Positions 1 through 5,703 of a stretch of DNA of 10,093 nt are shown one piece after another. Under the pieces are notes generated by a model. The model ran no database searches. It saw nothing but the letters and a program-made list of their open reading frames with translations, and was not told the DNA's origin. The position numbers and the translations under genes are program-made. This stretch comes from an uncultured Alphaproteobacteria bacterium (GTDB taxonomy: Bacteria; Pseudomonadota; Alphaproteobacteria; Reyranellales; Reyranellaceae): NCBI GenBank assembly GCA_903929895.1, contig CAIYWM010000994.1, positions 1-10,093 on the forward strand, given 5' to 3'. Within the stretch, counting starts at the first letter, position 1. Every line of letters begins with the position of its first letter.

Positions 1-656
1 GCAACGGGGCGGGCAAGACGACGACCATCGCCATGCTGCTTGGGCTGCTGGAGCCGACGGCCGGCAGCATCGAGATTCTCGGCATCGACATGCTGCGGCG
101 ACGCTATGCGGCGCTGCCGCGCATGAATTTCTCCTCGCCCTATGTCGACCTGCCGCATCGCCTGACGGTGCGCCAGAATCTGCAATTCTATGGTCGACTC
201 TACGGCGTCAAGAACCTGCGCCACCGCATCGACGAGATCGCCGAGCACATGCAGGTCTCGGCGTTTCTCGATCGCCCGGCGGGTAAGCTCTCGGCCGGCC
301 AGAAGACGCGCGTGGCGCTGGCCAAGGCGCTGATCAACCGGCCGGACGTGCTGCTGCTCGACGAGCCGACGGCCTCGCTCGACCCGGACACTGCCGACTG
401 GGTGCGCGGCTATCTCGAAACGTACCAGCACGAAACCCACGCCACGATCCTGCTCGCCTCGCACAACATGGCCGAGGTCGAGCGGCTGTGCGACGACGTG
501 ATCCTGCTGCAGGCGGGCAAGGTCTTCGAGCGGGGCAGTCCGCGCGAACTGCTCGAGCGGTTCGGCCGCGAGGACATGGAGGAGGTGTTCCTCGACATGG
601 CGCGCGGCCGGGGACGCGGGCTCGACGCGCTGAAGCCTGACGGAAGCAAGCCATGA
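1..656 (+). CDS. ABC transporter ATP-binding protein (ABC-2 exporter type), 5' end missing
   Basis: Nucleotide-binding subunit of an ABC exporter, which hydrolyses ATP in the cytoplasm to drive the membrane subunit encoded next. The frame is open from base 3 and the start lies left of the window; 217 residues are visible and roughly 40 are missing. Visible motifs in order: the end of Walker A (NGAGKTT, bases 3-23), a variant signature LSAGQ in place of LSGGQ (288-302), Walker B VLLLDEP with the catalytic Glu (about 348-368), the D-loop SLD, and the H-loop His in LLASHNM (462-464). The Q-loop is odd: where these ATPases usually have a Gln after the conserved Phe, the sequence reads MNFSSPY (123-143). 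The short Arg/Gly-rich tail after 600 is not a known domain. The stop overlaps the permease start in ATGA, so the two genes are translationally coupled. The family is secure; the transported substrate (polysaccharide, lipid or drug) is unknown. Confidence 0.95.
   Translation, partial: NGAGKTTTIAMLLGLLEPTAGSIEILGIDMLRRRYAALPRMNFSSPYVDLPHRLTVRQNLQFYGRLYGVKNLRHRIDEIAEHMQVSAFLDRPAGKLSAGQKTRVALAKALINRPDVLLLDEPTASLDPDTADWVRGYLETYQHETHATILLASHNMAEVERLCDDVILLQAGKVFERGSPRELLERFGREDMEEVFLDMARGRGRGLDALKPDGSKP
642..646 (+). promoter_or_regulatory. Ribosome binding site of the ABC permease
   Basis: GGAAG lies inside the last codons of the ATPase gene, six bases before the ATG at 653. It supports that start and the four-base overlap ATGA (653-656) between the two genes. 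Confidence 0.6.
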
Positions 657-1450
657 GCGGCTCCCTCCAGCGCATCTACGCCCTCGTGCTGCGCCACATC
701 TATCTCTGGCGAAGTTCGGTGATGCGCCTGGTCGATTCGATCTACTGGCCGGCCGTGCAGATGGTGATGTGGGGCTTCATGACCCAGTACCTGCTGCCGC
801 AGGCCTCGTTCGTGGCGCAGGCCGCCGGCGTCCTTCTGTCGGGGCTGCTGCTCTGGGAGGTCGTGGTGCGCGGCAACCTCTCGCTCTCGATCGCCTTCCT
901 GGAGGAGATCTGGTCGCGCAATCTCGGTCATCTCTTCGTCAGTCCCATCCGCTCCTGGGAGCTGGCCGCCGGCATCATCATCGCATCGCTGCTGCGCACG
1001 CTGCTCGGCATGATCCCGGTGTCGCTGCTGGCCTGGGCGTTCTTCGGCTATTCGATCTATACGCTCGGCCTGCCGCTGCTGGCCTTCTTCGTGATCCTGC
1101 AGATGTTTTCCTGGTCGATCGGGCTCGCCATGTCGGGCCTGGTCATGCGGGTGGGGCAGAGTGCGGAGAGCTTCGCCTGGGCGGCCGTCTTCGTGCTGAT
1201 GCCGGTGAGCGGGGTCTACTATCCGATCTCGGTGCTGCCGCAGTGGCTGCAGGTCGTCGCCTGGGGATTGCCGCCGGCCTACATCTTCGAGGGCATGCGC
1301 TCCATCATGCTGGAGAAGACGGTCCATTGGGACATGCTGGCCGTCGCCTTCGGGCTGTCGGCCGTCTACCTGGTGATCGGCTTCCAGGTGTTCCAGTGGT
1401 TCTTCCGCTCCTCGCGCCGAGCCGGTTCACTCCTCGGTCAGGGTGAGTAG
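653..1450 (+). CDS. ABC-2 type transporter permease
   Basis: Membrane subunit of the ABC exporter whose ATPase is encoded just upstream. The 265 residues match the usual length of single-domain ABC-2 permeases. I see about six hydrophobic segments, near residues 28-48, 54-75, 102-125, 136-160, 171-192 and 228-250. Two stretches are typical of the family: the FVSPIRSWELAAG region (95-107) before the third segment, and the MPVSGVYYPISVLPQWLQ region (183-200), a re-entrant loop seen in YadH- and NodJ-like permeases, followed by LPPAYIFEGMR. The start is fixed by a GGAAG ribosome site and the overlap with the ATPase stop. No substrate-specific feature is visible. A homodimer with two ATPase copies is expected from the family. 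Confidence 0.93.
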   Translation: MSGSLQRIYALVLRHIYLWRSSVMRLVDSIYWPAVQMVMWGFMTQYLLPQASFVAQAAGVLLSGLLLWEVVVRGNLSLSIAFLEEIWSRNLGHLFVSPIRSWELAAGIIIASLLRTLLGMIPVSLLAWAFFGYSIYTLGLPLLAFFVILQMFSWSIGLAMSGLVMRVGQSAESFAWAAVFVLMPVSGVYYPISVLPQWLQVVAWGLPPAYIFEGMRSIMLEKTVHWDMLAVAFGLSAVYLVIGFQVFQWFFRSSRRAGSLLGQGE

Positions 1451-1465
1451 AATAGGCCCGTTTCT

Positions 1466-1470
1466 GGAGG
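1466..1470 (+). promoter_or_regulatory. Ribosome binding site deciding the lipoprotein start
   Basis: GGAGG is six bases before the ATG at 1477 but only three before the in-frame GTG at 1474. The ATG is therefore the better start. Confidence 0.7.
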
Positions 1471-1476
1471 TGAGTG

Positions 1477-1872
1477 ATGTTCAAGCACGTGATGGTTCCC
1501 GCTCTTCTTTCGCTCGCCGCCGCAGCGTGCTCGACCGTGGACAAGCTGGGCAGCGAGCCGATTACGCCGCCCAAGCCGGTGCCGGCCTGGTCGAGCGTCT
1601 ATACCGTTCCCTATGACTCGATGGTGACCTGCCTCGCGGCCCCGGCCGCCAGCGGCTTCGTCGTGAACATCGAGCCTTCGTCGGCGCCCGGCACGACGAC
1701 GGTCCTCTACGTGCCACAGAGCGCCCCGCAGGCGGAATCGCGCTACGTCGTGAAGCGCGTGCCCGACGGCACGATCCAGGTCGACTGGATCCGAGTCGGC
1801 ACGGTGGGCGGTCTCGACTGGCTCGACGTCCAGGCTCGGCAGCGCGCCAATCGCTGCGGCGGAATCAGCTAG
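1477..1872 (+). CDS. Small putative lipoprotein of unknown function
   Basis: I do not recognise this 131-residue protein. It begins with a short lipoprotein signal: a Lys at residue 3, a hydrophobic stretch, then LAAAAC with Cys18 as the probable lipidated residue. Ser19 follows, and the absence of Asp there suggests the outer membrane in a Gram-negative cell. A Pro-rich linker (ITPPKPVPAW, about 29-38) leads to a small domain with predicted beta-strand character (VVNIEP, TTVLYVP, YVVKRV, IQVDWIRVG). Cys52 and Cys127 could form a disulfide. The gap after the permease is 26 bases with no terminator, so it may be transcribed with the exporter, but a functional link is only inferred. Its stop codon directly abuts the stop codon of the opposing endopeptidase gene. 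Lipoprotein status is likely; function is unknown. Confidence 0.8.
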   Translation: MFKHVMVPALLSLAAAACSTVDKLGSEPITPPKPVPAWSSVYTVPYDSMVTCLAAPAASGFVVNIEPSSAPGTTTVLYVPQSAPQAESRYVVKRVPDGTIQVDWIRVGTVGGLDWLDVQARQRANRCGGIS

Positions 1873-1874
1873 CT
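1867..1874. other. Palindrome joining two abutting stop codons
   Basis: AGCTAGCT is a perfect eight-base palindrome at the meeting point of two convergent genes. TAG at 1870-1872 ends the lipoprotein gene, and CTA at 1873-1875 is the TAG stop of the endopeptidase gene on the other strand. There is no intergenic base and no hairpin-plus-T-run terminator here. Confidence 0.85.
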
Positions 1875-2700
1875 ACCGGGCGTTCAATACGGCGGTGCAG
1901 GCCGCCGGCAGCTTGGGCCGGTACGGCTTGGGCGGCGTGGTCGGCGGAACGACCGGCGCCTTGCGGAACCACGACTCGAGCGCTTCGCCGCAGCCGTCGT
2001 CCTGCGCGTAGTCCGCCTGGGGCTGGCACTGCGGATTGCCCGGCGGGCAGTAGAGTCGGATATGGAAATGCGAATCGTGCCCGTACCAGGGCACGAGCTT
2101 GCGCAGCCAGGAGCGGTCGCCGCCGACCGTCTGGCAGAGCCGCTGCTTGATCCACTTGTTCACGAACATGCGGTCCAGATTCGGCATCTGCGCCGCCGTC
2201 CGGAGCAGCAGGACATGCTGCTCGTTGAAGGCCGAATCGTCGATGCCGCTGTCGTCGGCCTTCACCAGCGAACGAAGGCGCGGATTTTCGCGGTCGGCCG
2301 GCGCGCGGCGTGCCCCGGGCTGACGCTCGAACCAGATGTCGGCGTCGAGCCCGATCTGGTGGCTGGCGTGGCCCGACGGGGCGGGACCGCCGCGCGGCTG
2401 GCCGATGTCGCCGATGTAGAGATGGGCCTGGCCGGCGGCCCTGATCTTCTCGGACAGGGTCTTGATGAACTCGATCGTGACCGGCTGGCCCCAATAGCGA
2501 TTGCGGCTGACCCGGATGGCCTCGTAGCCTGGCCCCTCCAGCGGCAGCGCCTGCGCCCCCTGGAGGCAGCCCGCAGTATAGAAGCCGATCGATTGGGTTG
2601 GGCCGGGTGCGGGCGTCTGGACCGTGGCCCAGTCGTCGGCGCGGGCCGCGTTGGTCAGGAAAAGGAGAGCCGCGAGCAGCGGAACCGCGAAGCGCATCAT
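1873..2700 (-). CDS. mepA: Penicillin-insensitive murein endopeptidase (MepA, peptidase family M74)
   Basis: Periplasmic zinc metallopeptidase of the LAS type that cuts D-Ala-meso-diaminopimelate cross-links in peptidoglycan. From the ATG at 2700 it has 275 residues, close to E. coli MepA. A signal peptide is evident (MMRFAVPLLAALLFLTNAARA, cleavage before DDW). The zinc site is complete: SGHASHQIGLDADIW gives His111, His114 and Asp121, and WYGHDSHFHIRL gives His211 and His213. The six Cys (45, 189, 218, 225, 237, 268) match the spacing of the three disulfides known in the E. coli enzyme. The C-terminus has a Pro-rich tail (PPTTPPKPYRPKLP). The frame opens further upstream at 2739, but that would put 13 non-signal residues before the signal peptide and overlap the divergent gene. 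No clear Shine-Dalgarno sequence precedes 2700; ATG 2697 is equally possible. Confidence 0.95.
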   Translation of the reverse strand: MMRFAVPLLAALLFLTNAARADDWATVQTPAPGPTQSIGFYTAGCLQGAQALPLEGPGYEAIRVSRNRYWGQPVTIEFIKTLSEKIRAAGQAHLYIGDIGQPRGGPAPSGHASHQIGLDADIWFERQPGARRAPADRENPRLRSLVKADDSGIDDSAFNEQHVLLLRTAAQMPNLDRMFVNKWIKQRLCQTVGGDRSWLRKLVPWYGHDSHFHIRLYCPPGNPQCQPQADYAQDDGCGEALESWFRKAPVVPPTTPPKPYRPKLPAACTAVLNAR

Positions 2701-2737
2701 CTTGTTGCCACGATAGTCGCTCGCTAAGACTTTGCCC
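2701..2737. other. 37-base divergent intergenic region
   Basis: This is the only space between the divergent mepA and enoyl-CoA hydratase genes, so promoters for both directions must lie here or inside the genes. I see no clear -35/-10 pair on either strand (TTGCCA at 2705-2710 has no good partner) and no purine-rich ribosome site before either start codon. Confidence 0.5.
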
Positions 2738-3538
2738 ATGACGGACTACGAGTTCCTCGAGATCGACCGCCAGGGCGCTGTCACCTTGCTGACCCTGAAC
2801 CGGCCGCAGCGGCGCAATGCGCTGACGCACCGCATGATGCTGGAACTGGAGGACGCCTTCGTCGGCATCGGCAACGACGCGGCCTGCCGGGTGCTGGTCC
2901 TTCGGGGCGCGGGCGGGCACTTCTGCGCCGGGGGCGATCTCGACACGATGGCCGACCTTCCGCCCGTGCCGCCGGGCGGCACGGACCCGCTGCTTCCCAC
3001 ATATCGGCAGTTCGGCAATGCGCTGCTGGCCCTCGAGGCCCTGCCGCAAGCCACCATCGCCGTCGTCGAGGGGTCGGCGGTTGGGGCGGGCTTCGGCATG
3101 GCGTGCTGCTCCGACGTCGTGATCCTGCGCGATGACGCCCGGTTCGGCATTCCCGAACCCCGGGTGGGCTTCATCCCTTCGCAGATCATCCCGTTCCTGG
3201 TTCGGCGGCTCGGAGAGGGGCCGGTGCGCGACCTAGCCGTGACCGGTCGCATCATCGATGCTGCCGAGGCCTACCGGCTCGGGATCGGACGCCATCTCTG
3301 CGCGACCGGCGCCGAGGTCGAGGCGACGCTGAAGAATCTACTGGAGGACATTCTGAGGATGGAGCCGAAGGCGCTGGCCGTGGCCAAGCGGCTGGTGCTG
3401 TCCTGCGCGAAGAAGGATGATCTCGACGTGCTCGACGAGGCGGCGGCGAATCTGGTCGGGCTGCTGCGTCAACCGGAGGCGGCCGAGGGCATCCGGCATT
3501 TCATGGCGAAGTCCACGCCCTCCTGGGCCAAGAGGTAG
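2738..3538 (+). CDS. Enoyl-CoA hydratase/isomerase (crotonase) family protein
   Basis: Cytoplasmic crotonase-fold enzyme acting on a CoA thioester, probably a hydratase or isomerase in acid degradation. From ATG 2738 it has 266 residues, the normal length. Landmarks: TLNRPQRRNALT (19-30), the first oxyanion-hole segment HFCAGGDL (61-68), the second VEGSAVGAGFGMACCSD (110-126), and FGIPEPRVGFIPSQI (136-150). Of the two catalytic Glu residues of classical crotonase, the second is present (Glu140 in IPEP) but the first is Gly120. The PSQIIPF segment and the long loop after the first oxyanion motif recall isohexenylglutaconyl- or methylglutaconyl-CoA hydratase-like members, a weak resemblance from memory. 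It is the first gene of a probable operon with the dioxygenase, whose ATG follows its stop after two bases. TTG 2732 is an in-frame alternative start, but ATG is preferred. The substrate is not known. Confidence 0.9.
   Translation: MTDYEFLEIDRQGAVTLLTLNRPQRRNALTHRMMLELEDAFVGIGNDAACRVLVLRGAGGHFCAGGDLDTMADLPPVPPGGTDPLLPTYRQFGNALLALEALPQATIAVVEGSAVGAGFGMACCSDVVILRDDARFGIPEPRVGFIPSQIIPFLVRRLGEGPVRDLAVTGRIIDAAEAYRLGIGRHLCATGAEVEATLKNLLEDILRMEPKALAVAKRLVLSCAKKDDLDVLDEAAANLVGLLRQPEAAEGIRHFMAKSTPSWAKR
3531..3535 (+). promoter_or_regulatory. Ribosome binding site of the dioxygenase
   Basis: AGAGG directly precedes the TAG stop of the hydratase gene and sits five bases before the ATG at 3541. This fixes the start and indicates coupled translation of the two genes. 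Confidence 0.65.
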
Positions 3539-3540
3539 AC

Positions 3541-4377
3541 ATGCGGAACTATCGCCACATCGAAGTCAGACCGGTCGCCGGTGCTCTGGGCGCGGAGATC
3601 CACGGCGTCGACATGGCGCAGGATCTCGACGCCGAGATCGTGGCGGAGATGCGCCAGGCGCTGCTCGACCATCTCGTGATCTTCCTGCGCGACCAGACGG
3701 TGACCCCGCTGCAGCAGCTCGCCTTCGCGCGGAAGTTCGGCGAACCGGTCGAGTATCCGCAGCTCAAGGGATTGCCGGAATCGCCGATGATCACGCCGGT
3801 GGTAAAGCTCGAGCACGAGCGCAACAATTTCGGCGGCATCTGGCATTCCGACACGACGTACCTGCCGATCCCGCCGATGGGCAGCATGCTGCTGGCGCGC
3901 GAGGTGCCGCCGTTCGGTGGCGACACGATGTTCGCCAACCAGTACCTGGCCTACGAGGCGCTGTCGGACGGGCTGAAGGCGACGCTCGACGGATTGATCG
4001 GAGTCAGTTCCTCGGCCAAGGCTGATGTCACCAAGACCCGCGAGGACCGCATGAAGGCCGCGGGCGCCGAGCTCAAGGTCATGACGGCGGAGCATCCGAT
4101 CGTGCGGACCCACCCGGAGACTGGCCGCAAGGCGCTCTATACGTCCGACGCCCACACCGCGCACATCAAGGGCTGGACGGAGAAGGAGAGCCTGCCGCTG
4201 CTGCGCTTCCTGTGGGAGCACCAGACGCGGCCTGAGTTCACATGCCGCTTCCGCTGGGAGGCCGGCTCGCTGGCCTTCTGGGACAATCGCTGCGCCATGC
4301 ACAATCCGATCAACGACTATCACGGCTACCGGCGCGTCATGCACCGGATCACGCTGGCCGGCGACAAGCCGCGCTAA
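3541..4377 (+). CDS. TauD/TfdA family Fe(II)/2-oxoglutarate-dependent dioxygenase
   Basis: Cytoplasmic non-heme iron oxygenase that couples 2-oxoglutarate decarboxylation to hydroxylation of a small organic substrate. Its 278 residues fit the family. The 2-His-1-Asp facial triad is visible: His102 and Asp104 in WHSDTTY and His254 in DNRCAMHNP. Thr129 (GGDTMFAN) and Arg265 (YRRVMHR) align with the 2-oxoglutarate ligands of TauD; the His254-Arg265 and His254-Arg269 spacings (11 and 15) equal those of E. coli TauD (His255, Arg266, Arg270). The N-terminal GALGAEIHGVD and VIFLRDQ motifs are also typical. The segment 156-216, rich in Lys and Asp, lies in the variable substrate region. Known family substrates include taurine, alkyl sulfates, 2,4-D and carnitine precursors; none can be chosen here. 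It lies between the hydratase (2-base gap) and a CorC-like gene (12-base gap). Confidence 0.95.
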   Translation: MRNYRHIEVRPVAGALGAEIHGVDMAQDLDAEIVAEMRQALLDHLVIFLRDQTVTPLQQLAFARKFGEPVEYPQLKGLPESPMITPVVKLEHERNNFGGIWHSDTTYLPIPPMGSMLLAREVPPFGGDTMFANQYLAYEALSDGLKATLDGLIGVSSSAKADVTKTREDRMKAAGAELKVMTAEHPIVRTHPETGRKALYTSDAHTAHIKGWTEKESLPLLRFLWEHQTRPEFTCRFRWEAGSLAFWDNRCAMHNPINDYHGYRRVMHRITLAGDKPR

Positions 4378-4388
4378 AGGGAGAAGGG
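4378..4388 (+). promoter_or_regulatory. Ribosome binding site of the CNNM/CorC-type gene
   Basis: The purine run AGGGAGAAGGG fills the 12-base gap after the dioxygenase stop. Its GGGAG part ends six or seven bases before the ATG at 4390, so the start is well supported. Confidence 0.65.
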
Positions 4389-4389
4389 C

Positions 4390-5700
4390 ATGTCCGGAGC
4401 GGGCGGTTTGCTGGCGGTCCTGGTGCTGGTCGTTGCCAATGGATTCTTCGTGGCTGCCGAATTCTCGCTGGTGGCCGTTCGCCGAAGCAGGGTGATCGAA
4501 CTGGCCGCCTCGGGCCGGATGAACGCCGCGGCGCTGGTGCGCGCCCTCGACCATCTCGACTCCAACCTCGCCGCCACGCAGCTGGGCATTACCATCTCGT
4601 CGCTGGCACTCGGCTGGATCGGCGAGCCGGCGATCGCGCATCTCATCGAAGCGCCGCTGGCCGAGGTCTGGGGTGCCACGGGAGGCATCAGCGCCTACGC
4701 TATCGCCGTCGGCATCTCCTTCGTCCTGATCACGGCGCTGCACATCGTGCTGGGCGAACTCGCCCCCAAGAGCCTGGCGCTCCAGCGCAGCGAAGGGACT
4801 GCGCTCTGGGTGGTGCGGCCGCTCAGCCTGTTCCGCTGGGTGCTCAGCCCGGCGATCCTGGTGCTGAACGGCATGGGCAACCTCGTGCTGAGGCTGTTCG
4901 GCCTGCGGCCGGGAACCGGCGAGGAGTCCCTGCATTCGCCCGGCGAACTCAAGTTGCTGGTCGAGGCCAGCCAGGATGCCGGGCTCCTGCAGGACGCCCA
5001 GGAAGAAGTCATGGTGCGGACGCTCGAGATCGGCAATCGCCGCATCGGTGAGATCATGACGCCGCGCACGGAGCTCGACTGGGTCGACGCCAAGGATGAT
5101 CGCGACGAGATCGTGCGGACGGTCCTGGAGAGCCCCTACGAGCAGCTTCTTGTGGGACTTGGAAGCATCGACAACCTGCTGGGCGCGGTCACCAAGACGG
5201 AACTGCTGAACCAGGTTCTGCGCGGTGGTCCGCTCGATCCTGCCGCCATCGTCGCGACGCCCCTGATGGTTCATGAGGCCATGCCCATCTTCAAGGTGCT
5301 GGAGCAGTTCAAGAAGGCCCCGGTGCGGCTGGCCGTGGTGGTCGACGAGTATGGCGGCATCGAAGGCATCGTCACCCAGGCCGACTTGCTGGAGGCCCTG
5401 GCGGGAGACCTGCCGGAGGCGCTGGGCGAGCATCCCGACGTGGTCGGGCGCGAGGACGGCTCGCTGCTGATCGACGGGATGGCGCCCGTCCATGCGACGC
5501 TGGACCGGCTTCAGGTCAGCAAGCTGCCGGTCAGCACCAGGTTTCACACGATCGCGGGCTTTGCCCTGGCCCAGCTCGGCCATCTGCCGGTGGCCGGCGA
5601 GCAATTCGACTACGAAGGCTGGACCTTCGAGATTGTCGACATGGACGGACGGCGCATCGACAAGCTCCTGGTGCGGCGGACACCCACGCTCGAAGCCTGA
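4390..5700 (+). CDS. Hemolysin C/CorC (CNNM) family membrane protein with CBS domains
   Basis: Inner-membrane protein of the CNNM/CorC family, often linked to magnesium or cobalt efflux. The 436 residues show the standard order. First is a DUF21/CNNM transmembrane domain (about 1-190) with motifs NGFFVAAEFSLVAVRRSR (17-34), TQLGITISSLALGWIGEP (63-80) and LGELAPKSLALQR (121-133). Next is a tandem CBS pair (about 220-340), with EIMTPR at 221-226 and VVVDEYGGIEGIVTQADLLE at 316-335. Last is a CorC_HlyC C-terminal domain (about 350-430) with TIAGFALAQLGHLP. The CBS pair probably binds an adenine nucleotide, by family knowledge. It is the last gene of the hydratase-dioxygenase operon; why a metal transporter sits with those enzymes is unclear. 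The old hemolysin name should not be read as a toxin call. Its stop is three bases from the stop of the opposing acylase gene. Confidence 0.95.
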   Translation: MSGAGGLLAVLVLVVANGFFVAAEFSLVAVRRSRVIELAASGRMNAAALVRALDHLDSNLAATQLGITISSLALGWIGEPAIAHLIEAPLAEVWGATGGISAYAIAVGISFVLITALHIVLGELAPKSLALQRSEGTALWVVRPLSLFRWVLSPAILVLNGMGNLVLRLFGLRPGTGEESLHSPGELKLLVEASQDAGLLQDAQEEVMVRTLEIGNRRIGEIMTPRTELDWVDAKDDRDEIVRTVLESPYEQLLVGLGSIDNLLGAVTKTELLNQVLRGGPLDPAAIVATPLMVHEAMPIFKVLEQFKKAPVRLAVVVDEYGGIEGIVTQADLLEALAGDLPEALGEHPDVVGREDGSLLIDGMAPVHATLDRLQVSKLPVSTRFHTIAGFALAQLGHLPVAGEQFDYEGWTFEIVDMDGRRIDKLLVRRTPTLEA

Positions 5701-5703
5701 CCG

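Noticed and set aside
410..1327. 305-codon minus-strand frame opposite the ABC exporter genes
   Set aside because: It crosses the ATPase-permease junction and lacks any motif; the plus-strand genes are secure.
1451..1476. Terminator between the permease and the lipoprotein gene
   Set aside because: The 26 bases contain no stem-loop with a T-run, only the ribosome site of the next gene.
2698..2739. Upstream ATG at 2739 as the mepA start
   Set aside because: It would add 13 polar residues before a clear signal peptide, overlap the divergent gene's start codon and has no ribosome site at usable distance.
2701..2740. Candidate promoter TTGCCA (2705-2710) with TAAGAC (2725-2730) for the hydratase gene
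   Set aside because: The spacing is only 14 bases and the -10 match is poor, so I do not call it.
3469..5604. 711-codon minus-strand open frame opposite the dioxygenase and CorC-type genes
   Set aside because: It spans the junction of two well-supported plus-strand genes and has a low-complexity Arg/Gln/His/Leu composition without motifs, so it is an antisense shadow.
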